Below, piece after piece: positions 1 to 11,900 of a stretch of 64,000 bases of DNA. The translations under genes and the position numbers were made by a program. Source of the DNA: Fallopia convolvulus (taxonomy: Eukaryota; Streptophyta; Magnoliopsida; Caryophyllales; Polygonaceae); assembly GCA_964016875.1 (NCBI GenBank), contig OZ024723.1, forward strand, positions 16,425,957 through 16,489,956. Direction: 5' to 3'. Position 1 is the first letter of the stretch. Every line of letters begins with the position of its first letter. The notes beneath the pieces were generated by a model. That model made no database searches and was not told the DNA's origin. It saw nothing but the letters and a program-made list of their open reading frames with translations.

Positions 1-1110
1 AATTAAACATCGTAGAGTTTCATTCCTTTTTTTTTTCCCTCTCTTTTCTTGAGTTTATGAGTATAATGCCTGATATGAGATAAGCGTTTTTAAAAAAATT
101 AAATCAGTTAAACAATGACATGGTAAACTTATGTCCCAAATTTGTTATTGAAGGGGAGGGGGTGAAGGATAGTTGAAGTATCTCACAGGCGAATAGGGTT
201 ACCTTTCTGAAATCTAAATAATAATTTCTTCAGGAAATGGATTTGATAGGGGTTCAATAGCAATTTCCTTTCTATGGGAAAAAATAGCATGTTTGGTCAT
301 CACCTTCCCAACAAGTTTCTAATGGTTCTATCCGTGGCTACCCTAAAGATGTCAGTTTGCAGTATTCTTGTGTTCTGAACACAATCCAGCAGTCAAAAAT
401 GATTGACCGTCGTTTCGGCTTTGCTAGTGTTAACTGAGCATATAATAAAACTGAGGATAAGTGTTGAATGTAGTCTTAATAGTATCATGAGTTAAGAGTT
501 GTGGCTGCCTGTGTTTCATCTTTGTTTATGAGGGGTCTTCTAGAGTTCTAGTCATGTTTTTCAATATCTAATGCATTTTATCCCACACTCCATCCATGTC
601 TAAACAATTGTCATTTTAGGTCTAAGAATTTGTTTTAAAGTATTTATCATTTGAAGTCATCAAATCCTATACCTTCCAAATATGTGCTTGCTCCAATCAC
701 CTAAGTTTCTCTCCTGTATGCCTTTTATCCATTAATGTTTTCAGTGAAAGGCACCACTGGTCCTCACTCCTTGAAGTAGAATACAAATGGGCCTCTCTGA
801 TTATATTATTGAAAATAACATAATTGGGAACAACTGATGTATATATCTATACATCTATACATCTATATATATACATACTGAAGGATGAGCCTTTTTTCCA
901 TATGCCAAGCCTTTTATTCATTTAAATGATGTGTCAAATTATGGTGTTTTTGAATAATTACAGTTATTTATTGCGGGTCTTGGATATTCTTTATTTTGAA
1001 ATCCAAACAAGATTTTATAAACACTTCATTAATTTGCAAGTATTTTATATCTACGTAATCCTGCACAAATCTTTATTTAGAAACTCAAACAAAACCTGTA
1101 AATGGCACAC

Positions 1111-1143
<33 letters not shown>

Positions 1144-1353
1144 TGCTGGAGAAGTTTTGGTAGGAAAAACTCTGCTTCCTGTACTTGCCTACTCAACAAT
1201 CTATCTGCTCCCATTTTTTACTTCTACTGGATTTGTTGCTTATATTGGACAAAATCAAATGAATGCTTCTGGGGACTGCCTGTCTTTTCTGTGTCTATCC
1301 GTCTCCCTTTTTTGCATGATTTCTTCATGAATGATACTATCTAAGATTTGCAG
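1..1353. other. AT-rich sequence, probably intronic or intergenic, upstream of TMX2-like exons
   Basis: No exon can be supported here. The TMX2-like gene that starts at 1354 needs 5' exons encoding its N-terminal membrane segments, and none is visible, so they are probably left of the window. The most striking feature is a run of 32 C at 1112-1143. The short reading frames across it, such as a proline run, are artefacts of the homopolymer. Confidence 0.5.
1112..1143. repeat. Poly(C) homopolymer, 32 bases
   Basis: An uninterrupted run of 32 C on the + strand lies in an otherwise AT-rich intron or intergenic stretch. Such long G/C homopolymers are rare in plant nuclear DNA. The exact length may be affected by sequencing or assembly. 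Confidence 0.9.
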
Positions 1354-2304
1354 GTTGAATTCCGTGCTTTGGCTTTGGCTTCCTGTGCACGCACCAGTCA
1401 GATCTTTCCTGAACTATCAATTACGTAAGTTTCTTCCACATAACATGCCTAAATGAAATTGAATTTTAAAGTTAAATCCCTACGAACTGGAACTTTGCTA
1501 ATGCACAGATATTCGAATAAGAATTTGTCTTTCGGAGTAGTCGATCTTGGGCTCTTTCCAAATGCGGCAGATAAGTTTGGAATCTCCCTTCAAGGTCAAT
1601 GCTGTCTCAGCCTTCATTTTGGGCGTTTTGAATCATTTTTTGAATGTTTTATCATTGCAAAAATCCTTTCTTCTTAACTAGACATGTGACAGGTAGTGCA
1701 GCTCTTCCAACATACATACTATTCGATAAAAATATAGAGGTTGCTCGATTTCCAGAACCGGAATTTGAAATGAAAGTTTCTCATCCACCTATAACAAAGG
1801 TACTTTCTACACTTAAGTGAATCCTCACCTGACATCATACTTTGTAGTCCTAGGGTTCATCAATTAACTCTTGTTCCAACAATACAAAAGGAAAACAAAA
1901 TGTAAGCACAATTTAGGCTTTTGAAATTGGAGACTGTTCAACTTTATGGACTTAAAGAAACTGCATACCTGATGCCCGTATCATCCCTTGGAAGGATTCT
2001 TTTGAACCTGGTATGCATGCTTTAACATGCTACACACATGTATTCAATAAATCCTTTTTGTAAAACCAAGCTTCTGTGTGACTTTGTTTGATAGATATAT
2101 GATTATTTGTAATATCATCCAGCGTCTTGTCAACTATCCACAGGCAGTCATCAGGAATTTACTTAGATGATTAGCTTAATTGCCTTATTCCTGTTTAATC
2201 TATTTTCTGTTTTGCTCACTTTTTCCATTTTCATGTTGCAGAAACTTTTATGCCAGCATTTTGAGCTTGATCTACGCCTTATAGAGTATGTCAACATGAA
2301 ATAA
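1354..2304 (+). CDS. TMX2-type thioredoxin-related transmembrane protein, 3' exons (partial)
   Basis: Four exons can be read with consistent phases and GT-AG introns: 1354-1424, 1509-1594, 1693-1799 and 2242-2304 (stop TAA). The peptide contains VEFRALALASC, FPELSITYSNKNLSFGVVDL, GLFPNAADKFGISLQG and LPTYILFDKNIEVARFPEPE, and ends KLLCQHFELDLRLIEYVNMK. From memory of the family this matches the lumenal thioredoxin-fold half and C-terminus of plant TMX2-like ER membrane proteins. The region where a thioredoxin CxxC would lie reads ALASCART, so a single Cys and no redox-active pair, as is usual for this branch. The N-terminal transmembrane exons are not in the window. No stop or frameshift is seen in these exons, so the gene may be functional; a 3' fragment cannot be excluded. 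Confidence 0.75.
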
Positions 2305-2459
2305 GGTATCTTTTTTTCTCCCAAGGGTTATGGAGTATGTCAACATTTGATGAATTGCGTTCCTAATTACTGCCCTATTAATTCGGATGTTGCATACTCA
2401 GCTGCAACTTGCAAATAGGTACTTAAATTTTCACACCACTGGTCATTTGGTTTATAGTA

Positions 2460-2488
2460 TTAGTAGTCCTGTACCATAGCACGGGTTA
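2460..2488 (-). mobile_element. Helitron-like 3' terminus (hairpin plus CTAA|T), isolated
   Basis: On the minus strand a GC-rich imperfect hairpin (CCCGTGC...GTACAGG) is followed four bases later by CTAA and then T. This is the layout of Helitron 3' ends. No matching 5' TC end was found, so the extent of the element is unknown. Confidence 0.3.
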
Positions 2489-2532
2489 TTAAAAATGTGG
2501 ATGTTTTTCACATCGAGAAAGAAAAGAGTTGA

Positions 2533-2895
2533 ATGATTCAATCATTGATCAGGTTTGCGTTTGTGATGAATAAACTTGTGCACGTATTGGGTAGACGACT
2601 GGGGGAGAAAAACCCTATACCTAATCTTTGTGATACTAAACAACTGTTGTCTGGAGTCTGGACCGCCCTCTTGCTGGAGAAGTTTTGGTACTTCCTTATC
2701 AATTATTTCCGTCTATTGAACATTAACTTCACAGCCGAAAACAGCAAGAAGCTCTACTACCACTATATTATTGACCAGTTTTTCAAGTTGGAACATAAGA
2801 ATTGGCAATTCGGTTGTACAACTATAAGTGTTGCCAAATTTGGGATAGTGTGGTCAACTTTGGTAGGCCGTTCTGTTCATTCCAATCAAATATAA
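2533..2895 (+). other. Unrecognised 120-codon open frame
   Basis: An ATG-to-stop frame downstream of the TMX2-like gene. I recognise no domain. It has a mixed composition including LLEKFWYFLINYFRLLNINF. It shares an exact 18-base string (gctggagaagttttggta) with 1145-1162 inside the upstream sequence, which suggests a small duplication. It could be chance or a decayed exon. Confidence 0.15.
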
Positions 2896-3288
2896 AGGAA
2901 GGTCGGATGTCTGACTGTAGGAGGAAAATATGCCCTTGACGTTATTTGAAACTCGTGTCTATTTGTTTGTATGTGTATCTTTTTTTCTTGTTCGGAAATT
3001 AAAATTTCATTACACAGCTGCTATGTTGTGAATTCCCAATGTAACATGCAATTGTGTGGTTATGCGATACATGCCTTCTGTGGAATTTGATGACCTAGCT
3101 ACAAATTTGTTCAAGGATTTAGTAATCAAACAACACAATCACAAGAAAAAAAAAACTACAGAGATAACATGCATGTGGCAAATTGAACAAGCTACAAGAA
3201 CAAGCTCACAGGAAATTGCCAGTATAGCAATCCTGGAATCAGTGTTCAATCGCATAGTAAAAACAAAGGCTAGAAAGGTTTGTTTATA

Positions 3289-3442
3289 CAGGATCGGTTC
3301 ACTAGAACCTTTAAAACCCTTGTATTATTACAAAACCAATCCGGACCAAAACCAACTAAAAGAAGGATCTAGATGATCTTTGCATAAACATGTAGGGTCG
3401 GTTTACTAGAACCTTTAAAACTCTTTTATTACAAACCAATCC
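3289..3442. repeat. Imperfect direct repeat of about 45 bp
   Basis: A segment beginning atcggttcactagaaccttt near 3293 recurs near 3398 as gtcggtttactagaaccttt, and both copies run into tattacaaaccaatcc-like sequence. The unit is about 105 bp apart. No function is suggested. Confidence 0.55.
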
Positions 3443-3563
3443 CTAGCCAAATGTCCTATCCCTTGGCACTTGAAAGTTGAAACATCGAATGTCTCTAATT
3501 CTTTCTTATTTTGAGGGACCATGAGTGGGACATTTTGGATTCTGAACTTGTCTTAGGTGAGTT

Positions 3564-4640
3564 TTAAACTCCCTTTTGCGTCAATGAAGAGTCGGAAGAA
3601 ACGAGAGTAGAATTTGAACTTGGACTAGAAAAAAACAAATACTCATGTAATAGATGGGCTGAGTGCACCATGGTGCAGATATCTTTAATATGTTGCACTT
3701 CTAGGACATCACGAATGGGTGTGTTTAGGCCAGCCATGAATTGGGTCCTTAGACACCCCCGAGAGTTAAGAATTCCAACCTTGTAGCTCAAACCATCCAG
3801 CTCATTGAAGTACTTGGGCTCTATTCGGTAATATAAGGTTTTTGAGGAGGTGGAGGTTTTTGAGAAGGTTTTTGGGTAGGTGATTTTTTGGTAGGTATAG
3901 GTATTCCTTTATCAAACCTCCTAAAACCTTATATGATGTTTGGTATTGTAAGGTTTTTATGTATGTTTTATTTCAAAACTATCAAAAAGAATATTAATTA
4001 AAAAAGTTGTGTTAAATTTTTTTACAAACCTCCTAAAAAACCTACTCAAACCTCCACCTGGTAAAAACCTTATTCTGCTGAACACTCATTTAAGTAGGTT
4101 TTAAATAGTAGAAACCTTTAAAAACCTCCATAAACCTATGCCGCTAAACGGAGCCTTAGTTGGGGTCTTGAAACCTTGTTTGAGTGTGGTCACTTTCAGT
4201 CTCATGTGCTCATTTTGCTCTTCGCACACCTATTTCCTTTTCATTACAAACTTCAACCGATTCCAAGTTTCTGTGGGTTGCAAACCCTTTCTCATTCTAT
4301 CATCTCTCAATCTAAACTACCATGCTCTAGCGATTCCCACAAAATGAATAGTTACAACCTCTAACTTTTCCCATTCCTTATAACCTAAGTGTTCTATGAT
4401 TGTTCCCATTCTAAATACTACTCAGAATTCAATTCACCACTAAATGGTTCAATCTTCACTTTGATGTCTCTTCAAGGATTGGGTTGAGCATTGTGCTGAT
4501 TTAGCCTCCTTCTACTATAAGGATTAGGTAGTTCTTATACATACCCAATTTCTTCATATAAATCTACTAGTGGAGGATGCTATGGAGGTTGCTCATCTTC
4601 TTCATAATTAGCGAGATCGTCATTGTACGTAGTATTGATA
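3564..4640 (-). pseudogene. Ty3/gypsy gag relic (capsid region), split by a MITE
   Basis: Reading the minus strand from about 4640 down to 3564 gives, in pieces, PHPPLVDLYEE-like, RDIKVKIEPFSGELNSE, YLEWEQ, VVTIHFVGIARAW, LKFVMKRK, EHMRLKVTTLKQGFKTPTK, YFNELDGLSYKVGIL and LRTQFMAGLNTPIRDVLE. These align along their length with the gag of the gypsy element at 59.4-60.1 kb, so both belong to related families. Several in-frame stops and indels are present, so it is dead. The MITE at 3819-4158 sits inside the gag frame, just before YFNELDG. The gag N-terminus lies further right at 5792-6022, beyond a PIF/Harbinger relic. Confidence 0.8.
3819..4158. mobile_element. Tourist-like (PIF/Harbinger) MITE inserted in gag relic
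   Basis: About 340 bp, non-coding, with imperfect inverted ends: GGCTCTATTCGGTAA on the left and, reading inward from the right, GGCTCCGTTTAGCGGC. It is flanked by TTG on the left and TTA on the right, which fits a 3-bp TAA-type target site duplication with one base changed. Removing it rejoins the surrounding gypsy gag frame, which fixes the boundaries well. Its interior is rich in aggtttttgaggaggt-like motifs and their complements. Confidence 0.65.
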
Positions 4641-4816
4641 CGTTCCTAGGGCGTTTGGGATGCTACACGCCTTGTCTTGGTGTTAAATTGTGCTATAAAT
4701 TGATTACTTCTAATAATTAAATCTTGATTAACATTAAGATAATACAAACAACAACATAAAATAAGATGTAAAATGATAACATTAAGCATAAATAACAACA
4801 TTATTGTCATAAGAAT

Positions 4817-5179
4817 TTAATCACAATCCGAATCCGATGCCAAATCCTTAAACTTCTCCCAAATGTGATCGACCAAGTCGTTCTTTAGAGTCATATGCAT
4901 TTCTTTATTTCTAACCTCCTCCCTCCTAGCCATAAATCTTCTTAGAGACCGATCATTATAGCGTCCACGTGTCACATTGAATGTCTCATTATCATTTCTT
5001 CTTGATGATCCAACAATATTTTCGGGTTGATCTTGGGCAAATTCACTCGGGTCTTTATAATTTCGATACGTATCTCGCTCGTCTTCCATGATCATATTAT
5101 GCATGATGATACATGCCATCATGATTTTCCATAGAATCTTGACACTCCATGCCAAACCGGGTTGTCGTATTATAGACAA
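4817..5179 (-). pseudogene. PIF/Harbinger (DDE_Tnp4-type) transposase, C-terminal fragment
   Basis: A 120-codon frame containing KILWKIMMACIIMHNMIMED followed by ERDTYRNY and a basic segment LRRFMARREEVRN. The string ACIIMHNMI(V/M)EDE is the typical end of the catalytic domain in plant PIF/Harbinger transposases. The upstream DDE domain is absent, so this is a remnant. It lies antisense to nothing obvious and interrupts a gypsy gag relic of the same orientation. Confidence 0.7.
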
Positions 5180-5466
5180 AAAAAAGTTGTAAGATTTGTT
5201 TTCTTTTTTTAATTTTTTTAAATGTCAACTTTTAATATTTTTGTTTGTAATTTGTTAATGTTTAATTGTAATGAAAATAAATGAATGTAGTTGATAGATG
5301 AAAAATGTATACAATATTAGGTTCAATTTATAGACAAAAAAATTGCAAGAATTATTTTTTTTTATTTTTTGTTTTTTAAAATATCATCTTTAAAATATTT
5401 TTATTTGTAATTTGTTAATGCTAAATTGTAATGAAAATAAATGAATGTAGTTGATAGATAAGAGAC
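5169..5466. repeat. Tandem duplication, unit about 165 bp
   Basis: A segment starting tagacaaaaaaaagttgtaa near 5172 and ending aatgtagttgatagat near 5300 recurs from about 5334 to 5461. Both copies contain gtaatttgttaatg and aatgaaaataaatgaatg. It lies in the AT-rich part of the PIF/Harbinger relic. Confidence 0.7.
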
Positions 5467-5791
5467 ACATGTCAAATTTTGATTGGGTGAATATGGAGAG
5501 AAATGCACAAAAGCCAATGTGCACACTCCTTTACACATAGAGGAATTTACCCCATTCCTCTCTCAAGAGAGGATTCTCTCTTTCAACCTACATCCAAGAT
5601 GATCCTCATTTTTAATAAAAAATGGGTAAAAAAAGGAAGAGAGGATTACCTCTCCTCTTGATAGCACATGCTCTTATGGCCTTGGACGGTGTGATGTGCT
5701 CATGGAAATTTGCAAGCACATAATAAGACGCCTCTTCATGCATACTACTCTTGCCTTATTCACTTGTAGAAGCTTGGTTTGAGTCTACATC

Positions 5792-6022
5792 TTATTCTTG
5801 ATCAGATTTGTTGTCTTGTTTGTGGATTGAAGGGGATGCCTCTTTTGATGCTAGGAGACATGCCTCAAGCTCTTGCAATTTTGGCTTGAATGTCTCCTTC
5901 GTCAATTCAACTAAACAGAACAAGAATTGGTTGATGCCTTCATTAATGGCACAACCGATGTACTCAGTCGTGTCTTGATAGGCGTTGTACTCCTCAGGTT
6001 TGAGATGCTTGTCTTGAGACAT
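5792..6022 (-). pseudogene. Ty3/gypsy gag N-terminal relic
   Basis: A 76-codon frame with TTEYIGCAINEGINQFLFCL and LQELEACLLASKEASPS. It resembles the gag start of the element at 58.97 kb (IDFIRLSINEGM...). It has the same orientation as the gag relic at 3.6-4.6 kb and is most simply the N-terminal part of it, separated by the PIF/Harbinger insertion. Confidence 0.5.
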
Positions 6023-8120
6023 GTTTGTGCTTGAAAAGTGAACAAGAACTCAAGAGTAGATTGAACTTGTAGGAAATCACAATAGTAGTGCCAACACCTT
6101 TATCAAGTCAAAACTTTCCTTAAACTAATCACACTTAAACAATTAAGCTTTAGGCTAAAAAACAAGGAAAATATCACTTTAATGAAGGTGGAAGAGTACT
6201 AAGATGATTAAGGAATAACCAGCTTATGCAATAATTTAGAAGAAATGCAAGCAATGATAAATTCCCTTCTAAAGACCAATCAATCAATGCAATGTCGACC
6301 AATCAATTAATTTTTAGGGAAATTTCTTTTGGTAGTCTCAGGTTTTTTCCTTTTTATTTTGATGTCCCCCCCCCCCCCCCAAAAAAAAAATATTTATTTT
6401 GGTACCCTTCAGTTTTGTAACAAGTCCTTCTCCTAACCTATCTCACCCCAAAAACTAAACATCGTTCATAAATGAGAGCAACAATAAGCAATCGGTGATA
6501 AAAATGGCAGTCAAATTTGGCCAGAATTGTTGCAATTGCTTTAATAGAAACAATAACAATAACTCCGAAGATGAACTCGATTCCTAGAAAGAATCTATCC
6601 CCAACGCCTCGAATGACGGTTCATTTGATATTATGAAGGTAATTATTCCTTTCTTGTTGAGTAGCAGAGTAAAAGCTTCAAAAGGAAGGAAAACTCGAGA
6701 AAGATGGCTACATACAATTTATCTGCCTTGGAAATTTGACCTACATCTTCAAATCATGTTGGGAAAAATTTCCTCTCCAGCAACATGTATTTTCTCAATT
6801 CTTTTGATAGAGACTGACCGATCCATTTTTTTAAATGAAAAATATTGTAAATTCTTTGACGGATGGAACTGATCAATTTTATCGAAATACCTATATTCTA
6901 AAGGAAAATACAAATACCGTCATTATGGTCGGTGGAAGAGAAAGGTTACTGATTGACGTTGATTTCATATCCAAGTTCAGAATTGCTTGATCAACGGGAG
7001 GATACTGTAGGTGTCTTGGACTCTTGCTTCATAGTTCCCACCGAAGATCCTATATTTGCTGGTACTCAGGGAACAGTGCGATGCTGAAGCCGTGGAGTTC
7101 CTCTTCGTGGATGTAGTTGAAGATGACTCTTCAGTAGATCAATCATATGTAATACTTGATATAGGTTTGAATCACGTAGAAACGCTTTCCGAAATCAATA
7201 TTTCGCCCCCTACATAGCCTTGGGGAATCCACAAAATTTGAAGTGAGATAAGGCAAACCAACCGATCTCTAACAAGGTTCCTGAAAGAGATCGAACCTTA
7301 GAGTTCATTGTAAAATTGATATTAGACTCTATTTGAAGTTCAATCATGGAGAGAGACGCTCTCCTTTGATTATGTGAATCACATGAACCAACCCGACACT
7401 AAGCTCCCAATAGCCTTTTATATAGGCAAATGAAAACTGTTTCAGGGAACGGTTACCAGCAGTTACTAGCGATTACTAGAAGCTAATGGCGGTTATCAAG
7501 TGCCATGAAAGGTTATCATCAATAACCCACGTCACCCATCAGTTATTAACCCATTAAGGAAGTTACAATGCATTTAAACAACGATTACATGACCGTTATC
7601 AACAATTAACAACGTGCCGAAATTTTAGGCATGCGTCAGAGAACTACTGTTCCCACTCAAGTGAACCATTGTTCCCTCCAAGGTAACAAACATTGTTCCC
7701 TCCACTATGGAACAAACTTATTGTTCTCTTTCAAGTAATGCAACTTCTCCTTAATATTTTCTCTCTAGACCTCAACTATGCTTACACGAGCGCGCACTCC
7801 GCACACCCAAACCTGTGACATAGCAAAGTAAGATCTCATAGTGTCGTATGAACCCCAATCACACTAAAAGTCATTATTCCCATATAGAGAACAATTACTT
7901 GATGACACTAAAATCACCAATAGATACAAGACGATATTGCCATCTCTATGGTTTATTTTTTATTTAGGGGCGAAATAGGTTATGAGAAGAACTTAGTAGT
8001 ATAAACTTTGGATATTAGGAGAGAGATATATTTATGACACTAAAAAAGCGAAAATACGATGATACTAATTTTTTTTTCTTCATAATTTTATACACAAAAA
8101 GAAAGATGGAGAGCACGCGC
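6023..8120. other. Gene-free stretch, degenerate repeat-derived DNA
   Basis: No gene can be supported. At 6366-6390 there are 15 C followed by 10 A. At 7645-7735 the motif ttgttccct/ctgttccca recurs four times. The short frame at 6633-6872 is not recognised. The texture (mixed direct motifs, no coding bias) suggests old LTR-type DNA, but no domain or terminal pair was found. Confidence 0.4.
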
Positions 8121-8329
8121 AGGACAGCTTGTGTAGGAATCTCTACAAATCCTTAAAAACTTGGCCCAGAAGTGTGCAGCTTTTTAGGTCCAAATTGTCG
8201 GAAGTGGGACGACCAGAAAGACGGAAAAAGCAAAAGAAAGAAATAGTAAAAATGAAGAAAAGGAAGCCGAAAAACCCACCACACTTTCTCTCAGTTCTCA
8301 CACACACACCCCACAAAGAATAAAAGAAA

Positions 8330-8807
8330 GCACACTTTCGCATCCCACTCAATAAAGGAGGTAAGGAAAAAAGGACAAGTCCCCATCGGCAGGAATTGTT
8401 TGATTTTTTTAATCTGTCTGCCATTTTTGGGTCTCTTTTCTTACGTCTGAGGAAACTGCACGCCGCTGGGATGGGGTTTTCCATACAAGTTTGATAAGTA
8501 CTAATCTTTTCTCTTGTCTGTTTGTCTCTTCTCTCTTCTCTTTGTAAATTTGCTGATGTGCTCTGTGAGTGTGCATATTTAAGTAGGTGTGCGCAAGAAG
8601 ACAAGCAAATACGTACTCCACTATTTGGCTTGCTTGCTTGCCCTCTTCAAAAGTTCATTTCTTTTCTTTGATTTCTCTCCACTGTACAAAATCCCAAAAT
8701 TGAATTGAGCTTTACGCAAAGTCGTCTTTTCTTTTCCATACTTTTTCTTCTACTGGAGGAGTCTGATTCCTTCATTGCTAGTTATTATGCTGAGCACATC
8801 AGTCAAG
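8330..8807 (+). promoter_or_regulatory. Promoter and 5' leader of the HD-ZIP III gene
   Basis: Pyrimidine-rich sequence with many ttctcttctc runs leads to a likely leader exon ending at 8807, where cagtcaag|gtatag makes a good splice donor. The leader intron ends at 8969 (tgttttcag|g). A transcription start could not be fixed. An upstream ATG at 8787 opens a short frame that would cross this splice and stop at 8984, before the main ATG at 8998. Confidence 0.45.
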
Positions 8808-8997
8808 GTATAGAGATGAACATTCCCAATTCCCAATTCCCATCCGTTTGAAAAACATATTTGGATTGTGCTTGTAATTTCATCAACATTCACACTCAAT
8901 TTTCAGTTTGTCAATTTCCCCTTTGTGGTTGTGGGTAAACACAGTGATTATAAATTCTTTTGTTTTCAGGGACTTTGGAATTGAAGAAGATTTAAGG

Positions 8998-11900
8998 ATG
9001 ATGGCTGTTTCCTCTGCCTGCAAGAATGATGGTGGCTACGGCGGCAAACTGGGCGGCGGAGCAGACGCCGGAAAATACGTGAGGTACACTCCGGAGCAAG
9101 TGGATGCGCTGGAGAGGCTCTACAATGAGTGCCCAAAGCCCAGCTCCCTTCGCCGCCAACAGCTTATCAGGGAATGCCCTATTCTTTCCAACATTGAACC
9201 CAAGCAGATCAAAGTCTGGTTTCAAAATAGAAGGTTTCTTACTTCTTTCCCTTTTATTTATACACTTGTCTTCTCAGATAGCTTAGGCCAAGCAACATTC
9301 TGATTCAATAGCTTATTCCAAGCAAGCTGCTTTCTGCTTTGTCCTCATTTACATCTTGGAAAATTATCTCTTATAAGCCTTTTGAAAAGAGTAGACTCAT
9401 ATTCCTATCTTAGAACAAGGAATTTGCCAGGACCTGAGTATAATAGTATCTTCTTACCTATATTGATGGAAATGGTTGTTAATGTGAAGTTTCTGAATGC
9501 TTAATTATCAGATGCCGAGAAAAGCAGAGAATAGAGGCATCACGGCTTCAAGCTGTGAACAGAAAGTTGACGGCAATGAACAAGCTCCTGATGGAGGAAA
9601 ATGACAGGTTACAGAAGCAAGTGGGGCAGCTGGTTTATGAGAACAGTTATTTTCGCCAACAGAACCAAAATGTGAGATTTAAAATGTTTTCTTACTTATG
9701 GTGAATGTTGAATTCGTTTTATGTACTTTGGGTATGTATGTAGTAGGAGAGCAACTGAATTATCTACTACTGTAGCAATATTGAAGGTCTCGTGTTTTCA
9801 CTCTTGTAGGCCACAGGACCTGCCGCCACTACTGACAACAGTTGTGAATCAGTGGTGACAGTCGGTCAACAAAAGTCAACCTCTCAGCGTCCGTTAAGGG
9901 ACGCTAGCCCTGCAGGGTAGGTCTAGAGATGAAACATTGAGTTCTTAGAGATATTTTGGTGTAATTTGGTTTTGCTTATGCTACTCCAACTCCTAAAGCC
10001 TCTCTCTGTCTCGTTTCTTTGCAGACTTGTGTCCATTGCAGAGGAAACTTTAGCAGAGTTTCTATCTAAGGCAACTGGAACCGCTGTAGAGTGGATCCAA
10101 ATGCCTGGGATGAAGGTGAATTTTATATGTCTCAACTTGTTACAAATGTTAAAAGTCATAATTGAATATGTTGAAAGTTATTTGTGGTCTATAGTAATAT
10201 GGTAAATTTTATGTGATCTACACAGCCTGGTCCGGATTCCATTGGAATCATTGCTATTTCTCACGGTTGCTCTGGAGTAGCAGCTCGTGCATGTGGCCTT
10301 GTGAGCCTTGATCCCACAAGAGTAAGCATCTCCCTTGCATTATTGTACTTTCGTTGTCGTTCATTTCCATTGTGATTGATAATCGTCAACAAGATTTTTA
10401 CATGTTCGTATCTTTTGCAGGTTGCTGAAATCCTGAAAGATCGGCCTTCTTGGTGTCATGATTGCCGGGCTATAGATGTTGTGAACGTACTGCCCACTGG
10501 AAATGGTGGAACTATTGAGTTGCTATACATGCAGGTACACACATACTGTCCACATCAAATAAATGCAAACCTGTGTTAAGAATTTAAATTCGTACTTTTT
10601 ATTGACATTGCTTGTTATGTAATTGCCTTGCTCTTTAGCTCTATGCACTCACAACTTTGGCCCCAGCTCGGGATTTCTGGTTGATGCGCTATACTTCTGT
10701 TCTGGAGGATGGAAGCATTGTGGTAAGTGAATTGAGGAATAAACGATTTATTATCTACATGTGGTATGCATGAATTGAGGAATCATCTGGGTTTGTATGT
10801 TAAAGTTATGACTTTTGTTTTTTGATGTGTTAGGTTTGTGAGAGGTCCCTAAACAACACTCAGAATGGTGCTAGTATTCCCCCGGTTAACAATTTTATAA
10901 GAGGAGAAATATTGGCTAGTGGATATCTCATAAGACCCTGCGACGGGGGTGGATCCATCATCCATGTTGTCGATCATTTGGATCTAGAGGTATGTTGATC
11001 ACATTGCTTGCTTATGTACAAGTTCCTTATTTGAGAAACTCTATCTAACTCTTAACTTATGTTTTCTCAATCCATGAGCCAGCCTTGGAATGTGCCTGAA
11101 GTTATACGCCCCCTTTACGAGTCATCAACCTTGCTTGCTCAGCGAACAACAATGGCTGTAAGAGTCTAAATGCTAACCCGTTAATTTTATTATATATTCT
11201 TCTTCAAATGTGCACCTTTCTAAATTGAAATATAAATACTTTGAATAGGCTTTGAGACAGTTGAGGCAAGTTTCATTGGAGATCTCTCAACCAAATGTCT
11301 CTGGCTGGGGAAGACGGCCAGCTGCATTACGAGCGCTTGGCCAGAGATTGAGCAAGTAAGTTCCTTGACAACTGGATTTTTGGCAATTGATAGAGCGTCA
11401 TGGGCATAGAAAAGAAACTAATGTCTTGTCTGTTGTATAATGCCAGGGGTTTCAGTGAAGCTGTCAATGGATTTATGGATGAAGGCTGGTCTGTGATGGA
11501 AAGTGATGGTGTGGATGACGTCACCATTTTGGTTAATTCATCTCCTGGGAAAATTCTTGGTGCAAATTGTTGCTATGATAACGGATTTTCTTCTCTGACT
11601 AGTGGATTCCTTTGTGCTAGAGCATCCATGCTGTTACAGGTTCGTTTGTTTTTTCTTCTGAGGATTTACATACCCTGATCGTTAGGAACAACTGGCCTGG
11701 ACCTGAATGTGACATTCTTTGATTACTTATTATTTTGGTGTTGCTGAATGGAGAACTTGTTTGCAACTTGCTTACCGAATTTCACAAATGAGAAAATTAT
11801 TTATAACTGCACTTGGAGAGAGTAACAATGTCGGGGCATGTGTAACACACTATATGATCTTCCCCATAATCAACTTCTTACTTGTACAGAATGTGCCCCC

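Larger units (their letters stand above)
4650..5690 (-). mobile_element. PIF/Harbinger relic inserted in gag relic
   Basis: Gag sequence is continuous up to about 4640 and resumes by about 5790; the DNA between contains a PIF/Harbinger transposase end (4817-5179), AT-rich DNA with a duplicated segment, and a right edge ending tagcacatgctctta, reminiscent of PIF-like ends (AGAGCAT...). The exact ends and TSD could not be fixed, so the boundaries are approximate. Confidence 0.5.

Noticed and set aside
926..1344. Proline-rich frames
   Set aside because: Caused by the poly(C) run.
8129..8621. Frames on both strands upstream of the HD-ZIP III gene
   Set aside because: They lie in promoter or leader sequence with low-complexity bases; no domain.
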